Part shown: one piece after another, positions 9,505-18,188 of the stretch
How the letters are laid out: every line of letters begins with the position of its first letter
Numbering within the stretch: position 1 is the stretch's first letter
Assembly: GCF_014635285.1 (NCBI RefSeq)
Contig: NZ_BMCR01000010.1
Coordinates: 100,098 to 164,097 of the forward strand
Direction of reading: 5' to 3'
Length of the DNA: 64,000 nt
Source of the DNA: Stappia taiwanensis
GTDB taxonomy: Bacteria; Pseudomonadota; Alphaproteobacteria; Rhizobiales; Stappiaceae
Program-made: the position numbers and the translations under genes
The notes under the pieces: model-generated
What the model saw: only the letters and a program-made list of their open reading frames with translations
Told to the model about the DNA's origin: nothing
Databases searched by the model: none

Positions 9505-11211
9505 CTAGTGCCCGTCCCGCCGGCGCCAGACGCTGGTCCGCCGCAGCAGGGAGCCAGTCACCACCACCTGAACGAGCTTCACGCACACCGACGTCAGCAC
9601 GATCATGATGGCCATCGCCGCCGCCGGCGCCTGATCGCCAACGTCATCCATGTTCAAAACGGCGATGGAGGCCAGTTTCGTATCCGGCGCATAGAGGAAC
9701 ACCGCTGCCGAGACGGTCGTCATCGCATTCAGGAAAAGATAGATCGCCACGTCGATAATCAAGGGCAGGCAGATCGGCACATGCACCCGCCACATGGTCT
9801 TGTAGGCCGGCACCTTGAGCGAGGCGGACACCGCTTCGAACTCCCGGTCCACCTGTTTCAGCGCGGTGACGAAGGACAGGTGCGAGACCGTGTAGAAATG
9901 CACAACCGTCGACAGCACCAGGATCGCCATCGTGCCGTAGAACCCGCTCAGCGGATTGAGCGGGTTGGAAAAGAAGAACACATAGGCAAGACCAAGCACC
10001 AGGCCGGGCACTGCCATCGGGATCATCGCCAGCATGTGCAGCAGCCCGCGGGCAAACGGCAGCCCGTCCGACTTCTCGACGAAATAGGCGCCGAGGAAGA
10101 TCACGCTGGTGCCGATCACCGCCGTCCAGGCCGCCATTTCCAGCGAATTGGTGAAGGACGCCCAGCCATTCGGGTCGATGGCGTTGAAGTCGTAATGCAC
10201 CAGCGACAGGGTCAGATTGTACGGCCAGTAGGTCACCAGCGAGGCGAACACCGCCGTGCCGATGATGCCGATCAGGAACACGGCGACCAGCGAGCAAAAG
10301 GCGAGGAAGGCCCGGTCGCGGATCTTGTTCGGCACCGGCACGTAAGGCACCGCCCGCGCGGAAAGCTGCGCCACCTGCTTGCGCCGCACGATCCTGTCGA
10401 CGGAGAACGAGATGATCGCGGGGAACAGGAGGATCAGGCCGACCACCGCGCCCATGGAGAAGCTCTGCTGACCGACCACCTGCTTGTAGATATCCGTCGC
10501 CAGCACATTGAAGTTGCCGCCGATCACCTTGGGCACGCCGAAATCGGTGATCGTCAGGGTGAAGACAACGAAGCCGGCGCTGATCAGCCCGTAGCGGGCA
10601 CCGGGTACGGTAATGGTCCAGAACGCCCGCCAACGCGAGGTGCACATCGCCTCCGCCGCCTCGTAAAGCCGCGCATCGGCGGTCGACAGCGCCGTCACCA
10701 TGATCATCAGCACATGGGGAAACACATAGAAGGTGATGCCAAGCACGATGCCGATCGGCCCGTAGATCGAGTTGCCGAACAACAGCCCCTTGATCATCCC
10801 CTGATTGCCGAACAGATAGATCAGCGCAATCGCCGACAACAGCGAGGGCGCCAGGATCGGGATCATGGCAATCGCCCGGAACAGCGTGCGCCCGGGCATG
10901 CAGGTGCGGGTCAGCGCATAGGCGTAGCCGAAGGCCAGGAGACAGGCGAGCACCGTGACCACCAGGGCGATCTCGACCGAGTTGAAGATCGACTGGATCA
11001 GCCCGGCGGAGGAGAAGTACTTGGCGAAATTGGCAAGCCCGACATAAGCGCCCAGATCGTCCTGAAGGCTCTTGATGAAGATCGTCGCCAGCGGCGCGGC
11101 GACGAAGACGATGAGCAGCCCGACCCCGGCCAGCAGCCCCAGCGTCGACACCAGACGGCCGCCGTCGATCGGCGCCCGCCCGGCAAGGGCAGTGCTGTCG
11201 GCCGCGCTCAT
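9505..11211 (-). CDS. phnU: Phosphonate (2-aminoethylphosphonate) ABC transporter permease, double-length
   Basis: This 568-aa inner-membrane protein contains two binding-protein-dependent transport permease units in one chain, each with about six membrane segments. Such double permeases are typical of the 2-aminoethylphosphonate importer variant described as PhnU2. The ATG at 11211 overlaps the stop of the ATPase gene by 4 bp, so the two are translationally coupled. The AEP assignment rests on architecture and on the adjoining AEP catabolic genes; a related iron or polyamine importer would look similar in isolation. Confidence 0.85.
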   Translation of the reverse strand: MSAADSTALAGRAPIDGGRLVSTLGLLAGVGLLIVFVAAPLATIFIKSLQDDLGAYVGLANFAKYFSSAGLIQSIFNSVEIALVVTVLACLLAFGYAYALTRTCMPGRTLFRAIAMIPILAPSLLSAIALIYLFGNQGMIKGLLFGNSIYGPIGIVLGITFYVFPHVLMIMVTALSTADARLYEAAEAMCTSRWRAFWTITVPGARYGLISAGFVVFTLTITDFGVPKVIGGNFNVLATDIYKQVVGQQSFSMGAVVGLILLFPAIISFSVDRIVRRKQVAQLSARAVPYVPVPNKIRDRAFLAFCSLVAVFLIGIIGTAVFASLVTYWPYNLTLSLVHYDFNAIDPNGWASFTNSLEMAAWTAVIGTSVIFLGAYFVEKSDGLPFARGLLHMLAMIPMAVPGLVLGLAYVFFFSNPLNPLSGFYGTMAILVLSTVVHFYTVSHLSFVTALKQVDREFEAVSASLKVPAYKTMWRVHVPICLPLIIDVAIYLFLNAMTTVSAAVFLYAPDTKLASIAVLNMDDVGDQAPAAAMAIMIVLTSVCVKLVQVVVTGSLLRRTSVWRRRDGH

Positions 11212-12401
11212 GCCCCGGCCTCCGCCACCGGCTGCGCGCGCCCGCCGGCTGTGCGTTCATCGCCCGGATAAACGCACAGCCGGTCTCTCGGCAGGGAAAA
11301 CGGCAGCGTGCTGCCTTCGCTGATGCCGAAATCGCGCAGGATGTTGGCGGAAAGATCCGCGTCGAAGGCTTCTCCCTCGAAACCGTCCACCCGCACCCGG
11401 GCCCGGCTGAAGGAGCCGAGAAAGTCGATGCTCTCCACATAGCCGAGGAAGCGGTTTTCCGCCGTCTCCTCCACACCGCGGAACACCACGTCTTCCGGCC
11501 GGAAGCTGACCAGCACCTCGCCGGTGCGGTCCGGCACCTGAGCGGTGTCGAGCGACAGGGCCTGCTCGCCGATGCGCACCGAACCATCCTTGCCGATGCG
11601 GCCACGCAACAGGTTCATGTGGCCGACGAAATCGGCGACGAAGGCGCTTTGCGGGCGGGAATAGACCTCCATCGGCGTGCCGACCTGCTCGATCTTGCCC
11701 TTGCTCATGACAACGACGATATCGGCGAGCGCCAGCGCCTCCTCCTGGTCGTGGGTCACCATCACCGTGGTCACGCCAAGCCGGCGCTGCAGGTCCTTCA
11801 TTTCGTGGCGCAGATCGACCCGCACCTTGGCATCGAGCGCGCTCAACGGCTCATCGAGCAGCAACAGGCCCGGCTGCATCGCCAGCGCCCGCGCCAGTGC
11901 CACCCGCTGCTGTTCGCCGCCCGACAGCGCCGCCGGGTATTTGCGCCCCGAGGTGGGCAGATGCACCAGTTCCAGAAGCTCCTGCACCCGCGTGGCGATT
12001 TCCGCCTTGGGCAGGCCCTGATTGACCAGGCCGTAGCCGACATTGGCGTTGACGGTGAGATTGGGAAACAGGGAATAGGACTGGAAGACGATGCCGAAAT
12101 CGCGCTGCGACGGCGGCAGGTTGGAGATATCCCGCCCGTCCTGAACGATCCGCCCCGAGGACTGACGCTCCAGGCCGGCGATCGACCGCAGCAAGGTGGT
12201 CTTGCCGCAGCCCGAAGGACCAAGAAAACAGACGAACGAGCCGCGCTCGATGGTCAGGGAGATATCGGCGAGGGCCGAGAAGTCGCCGAAGCGCTTGCAG
12301 ACGTCCCGGATTTCAAGAAACACATCGCTCTCCGCTGCCTCGGGTTCGGGCGACAGGCGCGCCGACTGGGCAAGGGCCGGGCGTTTCGCTGCCATGTTCA
12401 T
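11208..12401 (-). CDS. phnT: Phosphonate ABC transporter ATP-binding protein
   Basis: This 397-aa ATPase shows Walker A GPSGCGKTT, the Q-loop in VFQSYSLFPNLTV, signature LSGGEQQRVALARAL, Walker B LLLLDEPLSALD and the switch histidine in VTHDQEEAL. A C-terminal TOBE-like domain follows from about residue 280. It energises uptake through the double permease encoded next to it. ATG 12401 is chosen because AAGGA lies 9 nt upstream; a longer frame would run into the binding-protein gene. Confidence 0.88.
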   Translation of the reverse strand: MNMAAKRPALAQSARLSPEPEAAESDVFLEIRDVCKRFGDFSALADISLTIERGSFVCFLGPSGCGKTTLLRSIAGLERQSSGRIVQDGRDISNLPPSQRDFGIVFQSYSLFPNLTVNANVGYGLVNQGLPKAEIATRVQELLELVHLPTSGRKYPAALSGGEQQRVALARALAMQPGLLLLDEPLSALDAKVRVDLRHEMKDLQRRLGVTTVMVTHDQEEALALADIVVVMSKGKIEQVGTPMEVYSRPQSAFVADFVGHMNLLRGRIGKDGSVRIGEQALSLDTAQVPDRTGEVLVSFRPEDVVFRGVEETAENRFLGYVESIDFLGSFSRARVRVDGFEGEAFDADLSANILRDFGISEGSTLPFSLPRDRLCVYPGDERTAGGRAQPVAEAGA

Positions 12402-12481
12402 GACCGGCGATCCTTCCGAGCTGATTGGAAAGAAGGAAGAAGTCCGGCCGGACGCGCCGGCCGGTCTCGCTGATGTGCCGC

Positions 12482-13519
12482 TTATTTCGGCGCGGACTTC
12501 GACCCGTAGCGCTTTTCCCACTCTTCGAGGATACGCTTGCGGTTTTCAGCCGCCCAGCCGAAATCGTTGTCGATCATCTTGTCCTGGATGTTCTCCGGGA
12601 AGTTCTCGACCGGCTTGGCGATGCCCGGCATGGCCACCACCGCATAGGCCTCGTTGTACATCCGGTTGGCCTTTTCGGTGACGGACCAGTCGGCGAAGGC
12701 CTTGGCACCGGCCTTGTTCTTGGCCGTCTTCATGATGCCGAAGCTCTCAAGGTCCCAGCCGAGACCCTCCGACGGGGCGATCACCGCCACCGGCGCGCCG
12801 TCGCTCTTCAGCTGTGCGCCCTTGTAGGCGAAGGAGACGCCGATCGGGTATTCGCCGCGCCCGGCCATCTTGCACGGGGCGGAGCCGGAATGGGTGTAGA
12901 TGCCGATGTTTTCGTGCAAGCCGTCCATGTAGGACCAGGCCATGTCCTCGCCCCAGATCTGCATCCAGCTCGACACGTCGAGGAAGCCGGTGCCCGAGGA
13001 GGCCGGGTTCGGCATGACGATATGGCCCTTGTAGACCGGCTTCAGCAGGTCCTGCCAGCTCGCCGGCATCGGCAGACCCTTGGCCTCCGCCTCATAGGTG
13101 TTGACGCAGAGAGAGGCCACCCAGGCGCGCTGGCCGACCCAGCGCGGCGGCGACTGCTTGTCCATCAGCGCCGGCGACAGCTTGTCCACCCCGGCCGGCG
13201 CATAGCCCTCCAAAAGGCCCCGGTCGGCCATCATGAGAAGGCTGGTGGCGGCAAGACCCCATACGATATCCGCCGGCGAGTTCTCCCCCTCCGCCAGCAG
13301 CTTCGCCGTGATCACGCCGGTGGAATCGCGCACCCACTGGATTTCATAGTCCGGATTGTCCGCCTCGAAGGCTTCGGCGAAGCCGGTCAGTTCCTCCGGT
13401 TCGACCGCCGTGTAGACCGTGATCTTCTCGCGCGCCGCGGCCGCCTCGATGCCAATGGCAAGCGTGGCGACCGCCGCGAATCCTGCAATGCGGCCAAAGG
13501 TCTGTGCTACCGTTCCCAT
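12482..13519 (-). CDS. phnS: 2-Aminoethylphosphonate ABC transporter periplasmic binding protein
   Basis: This 345-aa protein has an N-terminal signal peptide (hydrophobic stretch ending near AAAAREKITVYTAV) and a type-2 periplasmic binding fold of the iron/phosphonate group. EKITVYTAVEPEEL is typical of the PhnS2/AepX-type AEP-binding proteins. The start is ATG 13519, with GGAG 6 nt upstream; two earlier in-frame starts lack such a site. It is first in the importer operon, 80 bp before the ATPase gene, and divergent from the LysR regulator. The high-affinity AEP role follows from family and context. Confidence 0.88.
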   Translation of the reverse strand: MGTVAQTFGRIAGFAAVATLAIGIEAAAAREKITVYTAVEPEELTGFAEAFEADNPDYEIQWVRDSTGVITAKLLAEGENSPADIVWGLAATSLLMMADRGLLEGYAPAGVDKLSPALMDKQSPPRWVGQRAWVASLCVNTYEAEAKGLPMPASWQDLLKPVYKGHIVMPNPASSGTGFLDVSSWMQIWGEDMAWSYMDGLHENIGIYTHSGSAPCKMAGRGEYPIGVSFAYKGAQLKSDGAPVAVIAPSEGLGWDLESFGIMKTAKNKAGAKAFADWSVTEKANRMYNEAYAVVAMPGIAKPVENFPENIQDKMIDNDFGWAAENRKRILEEWEKRYGSKSAPK

Positions 13520-13756
13520 GTAAGTCTCCATCCGCGAAGGTGATCGGTTCACTCGCCGCCCGGCAGGTTGTTTTGTCGTTTTGCCGGTACGACTGGGCGC
13601 AAACCTTACGCCACAAGGAAACGATTGGCGAAGCCCATAAGTCAAATCGCTAATTTCGATACGACGTATCGCATGAATTAATATAAAAGAAATCTCCGCG
13701 CCGAGCGCACCTGTCTTGTCCAGGTGTCTGCCGGCATGAGAAATCGAGGATCCGGA
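13520..13756. promoter_or_regulatory. Divergent promoter region between phosphonate importer and LysR gene
   Basis: This 237-bp region separates divergently transcribed genes. It holds an inverted repeat CGATAC-GAC-GTATCG (13657-13671) and, directly adjoining it, AAATCGCTAATTTC (13644-13657), nearly identical to a motif 5' of phnW (7508-7520). The region from about 13640 to 13695 is notably AT-rich. These are good candidates for the LysR-type operator. GAGGA 6 nt before 13757 serves as ribosome binding site of the regulator. Confidence 0.6.
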
Positions 13757-14641
13757 ATGCGGTATGTGCAGTTGCGCGCCTTTCACAACGTCGCCATGGC
13801 CGGCGGCTTTTCCAAGGCGGCGGATGTCCTCGGGCTGACCCAGCCGGCGGTCTCCGACCAGGTGCGCAAGCTGGAGGAAGAGTATGACATCGCGCTGTTT
13901 TACCGGAACAAGCGCCAGGTCTCGTTGACCGACACCGGGCACCGGCTACTGGAAATCACCCGGCGCATGTTCGACACGGAAAACCAGGCGATGGAGTTTT
14001 TGTCCGAGGCGCGGGACCTGCGCACCGGCAGCTTGCGCATCATCGCCGACAGCGCTCTTCACCTGCTGCATCTGCTGCCGCCGTTCAAGCAGCGCTATCC
14101 GGGCATCGAGATTTCCATTCGCAGCGGCAACACCGAAACCGTGCTCAAGGCGCTTGGCGACTATGCCGCCGATGTGGGCGTGCTCGGCGAGATGATCGAG
14201 CGTCCCGGCTTCACGGCCCGAACCCTGGGCAGCGAGCCGCTGATTGCCTTTGTCGCCCGCTCCCACCCCTGGAGCCAGCGGAGCGGAGCAACCCTTGCCG
14301 AAATCTGTTCCCAGCCGCTGATCCTGCGCGAGAACGGCTCCAAGACCCGGCAGAAGTTCGAGGACGAGGTACACCGGCGCGGCCTGCCCCTGCAGATCGC
14401 CATCGAGGCGGAAGGACGCGAGGCGGTGCGCGAGATCGTCGCCACCGGCCTTGGCGTCGGCGTCGTCTCCCAGGCCGAGTTCGGCCACGATCCCCGGCTG
14501 GCGATCATCCCGATCCTGGATGCCGACATGCATATGGAAGAGGCCCTGCTCTGCCTCAGCGAGCGCGCCCAAGCAAAGCTGATCTCCGCCTTCTTCGAAA
14601 TCGCCGCCGAAAGCCGGACGGACGAACAGCCCACCGGCTGA
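13757..14641 (+). CDS. LysR-family regulator of aminoethylphosphonate catabolism
   Basis: This 294-aa LysR-type regulator starts with MRYVQLRAFHNVAMAGGF and the helix-turn-helix AADVLGLTQPAVSDQVRKLE, followed by a LysR substrate-binding domain from about residue 90. It resembles the regulator class that accompanies AEP catabolic genes. ATG 13757 is preferred over GTG 13724 and ATG 13736 because GAGGA lies 6 nt upstream and the family N-terminus fits. It is divergent from the importer operon and probably controls both that promoter and phnW, given the motif they share. Confidence 0.88.
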   Translation: MRYVQLRAFHNVAMAGGFSKAADVLGLTQPAVSDQVRKLEEEYDIALFYRNKRQVSLTDTGHRLLEITRRMFDTENQAMEFLSEARDLRTGSLRIIADSALHLLHLLPPFKQRYPGIEISIRSGNTETVLKALGDYAADVGVLGEMIERPGFTARTLGSEPLIAFVARSHPWSQRSGATLAEICSQPLILRENGSKTRQKFEDEVHRRGLPLQIAIEAEGREAVREIVATGLGVGVVSQAEFGHDPRLAIIPILDADMHMEEALLCLSERAQAKLISAFFEIAAESRTDEQPTG

Positions 14642-14660
14642 GGCGCACGACCCCTCCGCC

Positions 14661-17111
14661 TCACACCTTGATCCGGGCGCCGCGCGGGTCATAGGCCGGA
14701 CGCAGAGAGGCCGTTGCCGGGTAACGCCGACCGGCGATATCGACCTCCCATGTGCCTTCCGCGACATAGGCCGCGTCGACGCCGCCCTCGGCCCGCACCA
14801 GGGCCAGGGCCACCGGCCCGCCGAGAGAAAAACCATAGGCGGCGGAGCGCAGATCGCCCACCGGTTCCCCGTTCCGCAGCACCAGTTCCCCGCCCCAGGC
14901 CACCGCCTGCGGATCGCCGACCACCAGTTGCACGATCCGCCGGCGGGGCGGCATCCCGCGCCGCTCCAGCAGCGCCTCCCGGCCGATGAAGCCGCCGGGC
15001 TTGTCGAAATCGACGGCAAACGCAAGGCCGGCTTCAAACGGGGTGACATCCGGGTCGAGCTCACGCGCCCAGGCCCGGTAGCCCTTTTCCAGCCGCAGCC
15101 CCTCCAGCGCGTAGTAGCCCGCGTCCCGCAACCCGAGATCAGCACCGGCCTCGAACAGCGCGTCATAGACCCCAGCGGCGAACTCCGCCGGCACGTAGAG
15201 CTCAAAGCCGAGCTCGCCCACATAGGTCATGCGGTTGGCCAGCACCGTGGCATGGCCGAGGTCGATCTCCCGGTTGCTGGCGAAGGGAAAGGCCTCGTTG
15301 CCGAGATCCGCATCGGTCAGCCGGGAAAGCAAGGTGCGCGCCTGCGGCCCCATCACGCTCAGGACCGCATGGGCGGAGGTGACATCGGTAAGCACCGCTG
15401 CGGCGCCTTCCGGGATCTGCCGGCGGATCCAGTCCGCATCGCGCACCGGCTGCGCCGTGCCGGTCACGATCAGGAAGCTGTCCGACCCGCGCCGCATCAC
15501 CGTCAGATCGCTTTCATAGCCACCGCGCGCATTGAAGAGCCCGGTGTAGACCGAGCGCCCCACCGGCACGTCCACATTGGCCCCGCAGATCCGGTTCAGC
15601 ACCGTCACCGCGTCCTTGCCCTGAAACAGGAACTTGGCGAAGGAGGTCTGGTCGAACACCGCCACCGCCTCACGCACGGCCCTGTGCTCGCGGCCCACCG
15701 CCTCGAACCAGTTCTGCCGACCGAAGGAATAGCGCGTGGCCCGCTCCTCCCCCGGCCCGGCGAACCAGTTGGCCCGCTCCCAGCCCATCTTCGAGCCGAA
15801 CACCGCACCCTTTGCCGCCAGCCGGTCATAGAGCGGCGACTTGCGCAAGGGCCGGGCGGTCTCCAGCTCCCGGTTCGGCCAGGGCATGGCGTAATGCAGG
15901 CCGAGCGTCTCCTTCACCCGGTCATGCAGCCAGCGCGGGTTGTTGTTGAACCGGTCGAAGCGGCGGATGTCGACCGGCCACAGATCCTGGGTCGGCGCGC
16001 CGTTGACGATCCATTCGGCCAGCGCCATGCCGGCCCCGCCGGCGCTGGCGATGCCCATGGAGTTGAACCCGGCGCCGACGAAGAAATTGCGCAAGGCCGG
16101 CGCCTCGCCGAGAATGAAATTGTTGTCCGGGGTGAAGCTCTCCGGGCCGTTGTAGAACTGGCGGATCTCCGCCTTCTCCAGATCCGGCACCCGCTGCAGC
16201 GCGTTTTCCATCAGGATCTGGAACTGGTCCCAGTCGTCCGGCAGGAGCTGGAAGACGAAATCGTCGGGAATGCCCTCCATGCCCCAGGGCTTGGCCTCCG
16301 GCTCGAAACCGCCCATGACCAGGCCGCCGACCTCTTCCTTGAAATAGATATAGCCGTCCGGATCGCGCATCACCGGCAGGTCCGGGTGAACCCCGGCCAT
16401 CTTGCCGGTGACGATGTACATGTGCTCGGCCGAATGCAGCGGCACGTCGACCCCGCACATGGCCCCGACCTTGCGCGCCCATTGCCCGGCGCAATTGACC
16501 ACCGTCCGGGCGGTGATCGCCCCGTGGTCGGTCTCAACGCCGGTGACCTCGCCCTTCGCCGTCGTCACGCCGGTGACCCGCACGCCCTCGATGATACGCG
16601 CGCCGCCCTGCCGGGCGCCCCGCGCCAGCGACTGGGTGAGGTCGGTCGGGTTGGCCTTGCCATCGCCCGGCAGCCACACCGCGCCAACCAGATCCTCCGT
16701 CGCCATCACCGGCCACAGCGCCCCGGCCTCCGCCGGGCTCAGCACCTCGATCTCCACCCCTTGCGCCCGGGCCGAGGCGGCGGTGCGCCGCAGCACCGTC
16801 ATCCGTTCCGCGCTGCGGGCAACGGTCAGCGAGCCGCAGTTCTTCCAGCCGGTGGCCAGCCCGGTCTCCGCCTCCAGCCCGGCATAAAGCTCCGTCGAGG
16901 CGCGGATCAGCCGGGTCATGCTCTCATGGGAGCGCAACTGGCCGACGAGGCCGGCCGCGTGCCAGGTGGTCCCGCCCGAGAGCTTGCCCTGTTCCAGCAG
17001 CACCACATCCCGCTTGCCGAGCTTCGTCAGGTGATAGGCGAGACTGGCGCCGACGATGCCGCCGCCGATGATGACGATTTCCGCCTGGGAAGGAACGGGT
17101 GCTTGCGACAT
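14661..17111 (-). CDS. FAD-dependent oxidoreductase with GcvT domain (dimethylglycine/sarcosine dehydrogenase-like)
   Basis: This 816-aa two-module enzyme has an N-terminal DAO-type FAD domain (EIVIIGGGIVGASLAYHL, then SGGTTWHAAGLVG, the usual flavin-attachment region) over about residues 1-370. An FAO-M linker follows, then GcvT and GcvT C-terminal folate-binding domains from about 440 to the end. This is the layout of dimethylglycine and sarcosine dehydrogenases, which demethylate an N-methyl amine and pass formaldehyde to tetrahydrofolate. ATG 17111 is chosen for GGAG 7 nt upstream. It converges with the LysR gene and is divergent from a DeoR regulator. An N-methyl substrate is likely; which one is unknown, and a methylated aminophosphonate cannot be excluded. 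Confidence 0.85.
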   Translation of the reverse strand: MSQAPVPSQAEIVIIGGGIVGASLAYHLTKLGKRDVVLLEQGKLSGGTTWHAAGLVGQLRSHESMTRLIRASTELYAGLEAETGLATGWKNCGSLTVARSAERMTVLRRTAASARAQGVEIEVLSPAEAGALWPVMATEDLVGAVWLPGDGKANPTDLTQSLARGARQGGARIIEGVRVTGVTTAKGEVTGVETDHGAITARTVVNCAGQWARKVGAMCGVDVPLHSAEHMYIVTGKMAGVHPDLPVMRDPDGYIYFKEEVGGLVMGGFEPEAKPWGMEGIPDDFVFQLLPDDWDQFQILMENALQRVPDLEKAEIRQFYNGPESFTPDNNFILGEAPALRNFFVGAGFNSMGIASAGGAGMALAEWIVNGAPTQDLWPVDIRRFDRFNNNPRWLHDRVKETLGLHYAMPWPNRELETARPLRKSPLYDRLAAKGAVFGSKMGWERANWFAGPGEERATRYSFGRQNWFEAVGREHRAVREAVAVFDQTSFAKFLFQGKDAVTVLNRICGANVDVPVGRSVYTGLFNARGGYESDLTVMRRGSDSFLIVTGTAQPVRDADWIRRQIPEGAAAVLTDVTSAHAVLSVMGPQARTLLSRLTDADLGNEAFPFASNREIDLGHATVLANRMTYVGELGFELYVPAEFAAGVYDALFEAGADLGLRDAGYYALEGLRLEKGYRAWARELDPDVTPFEAGLAFAVDFDKPGGFIGREALLERRGMPPRRRIVQLVVGDPQAVAWGGELVLRNGEPVGDLRSAAYGFSLGGPVALALVRAEGGVDAAYVAEGTWEVDIAGRRYPATASLRPAYDPRGARIKV

Positions 17112-17287
17112 GGCAGGGCTCCGATGCAGGTGATCCAATGGGTTCAAGACAGATCACGCTTTGCAAAACTTTGCAAATATTTTCGTTATTTGGCAAAATT
17201 CGTGATATACCAGATTTGCCAACCACGCCCCGGCCGCGCCGTTCGACCACCCAACCCGCGCGATGAAACCAGACAGGATCCTTCAAG
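17112..17287. promoter_or_regulatory. Divergent region with repeated TTTGCAAA-type sites
   Basis: Between the dehydrogenase and DeoR genes lie four related boxes: TTTGCAAAA (17160-17168), TTTGCAAAT (17170-17178), TTTGGCAAAA (17189-17198) and TTTGCCAA (17215-17222). The first two are 10 bp apart, about one helical turn, and the whole stretch is AT-rich in a GC-rich background. This is a good candidate for the DeoR-family operator controlling both genes. AGGA at 17275-17278 lies 9 nt before the GTG start of the regulator. Confidence 0.6.
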
Positions 17288-18070
17288 GTGAGCGACACAT
17301 CCCCCTTTCCCGCCGAGCACCGCCGGGCGCTGATCCTGGAAGAGCTGGACCATCATCAGGCGGTGACCATCCGCGCCCTCAGCGAACGACTTGGTGTTTC
17401 CCGCGAGACCCTGCGCAAGGACATCGCCCTTCTGGCCGAGGCCAATTGCCTGCGTCAGGTGCGCGGCGGCGCGGTGATCGCCGATGCGCAGGAGCCGCCA
17501 GTGGAGGAGCGCACCCAGACCAACCCGGAGGGCAAGCGGGCGATGGCCCGCCATGCCGCCGGTCTCGTTGAGGACCACACCTCGGTGCTGATCGATTCCG
17601 GCACCAGCACCCGGATGCTGGCGGAGTTGCTGGCCCGGCGCAACGGCCTCACCGTCTTCACCAACGATCTGCGCATTGCGCTTGATCTCAGGGCCAGCGC
17701 TCGCGCCGTGCATGTCCTGGGCGGCCAGCTCGGCACGGATGAAGACGCGACCCAGGGGCTCGACGCCATCGACATGCTGCGCGGCTATACCGTCGACATC
17801 GCCTTTGTCGGCGTTGGCGGGCTCAGCGCCGAGCGGCTGGTGTCCGATTTCAGCCGCGACGGCGCGGCCTTGCGCTGTGCCATGCTCGCCGCCGCCCGCC
17901 ATCCGGTGCTGCTGGCCGACCACAGCAAGATCGACCGGCCCGCCCCCGTCCGGCTCACCGATATCCCGACAGGAACCCGGTTGATCACCGACCGGCCGCC
18001 CGCTCCGGACCTTGCCCAGACGATGGAGGCCGCCGGGATCGGTCTCGATATCGCCCGGGACAGCGCCTGA
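17288..18070 (+). CDS. DeoR/GlpR-family transcriptional regulator
   Basis: This 260-aa regulator has the N-terminal DeoR helix-turn-helix (ALSERLGVSRETLRKDIALL, about residues 30-50). The DeoR sensor domain follows, with typical DSGTSTRMLAELL and VGVGGLSAERLVSDF segments that bind sugar phosphates or related ligands in the family. GTG 17288 has AGGA 9 nt upstream. It is divergent from the FAD/GcvT dehydrogenase and precedes a CoA-transferase gene, so it probably represses one or both. The effector is unknown. Confidence 0.88.
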   Translation: MSDTSPFPAEHRRALILEELDHHQAVTIRALSERLGVSRETLRKDIALLAEANCLRQVRGGAVIADAQEPPVEERTQTNPEGKRAMARHAAGLVEDHTSVLIDSGTSTRMLAELLARRNGLTVFTNDLRIALDLRASARAVHVLGGQLGTDEDATQGLDAIDMLRGYTVDIAFVGVGGLSAERLVSDFSRDGAALRCAMLAAARHPVLLADHSKIDRPAPVRLTDIPTGTRLITDRPPAPDLAQTMEAAGIGLDIARDSA

Positions 18071-18188
18071 TCGGCTCTCATCGGGTGCAAGACCGGAAGG
18101 AATGGGGTCGGGACCGCAAGTCATTGGACGTCTGCCGCCGCCGGGGCTATGACCGAGGACAAGATCATTCCCACTGGTGAGCGACTTC

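Noticed and set aside
9055..11271. 738-codon plus-strand frame across the phosphonate permease
   Set aside because: Almost only R, H, D, Q and G; the minus strand encodes an evident double permease.
14928..17291. 787-codon plus-strand frame opposite the FAD/GcvT dehydrogenase
   Set aside because: No recognisable domain, and the opposite frame has complete FAD and GcvT motifs.
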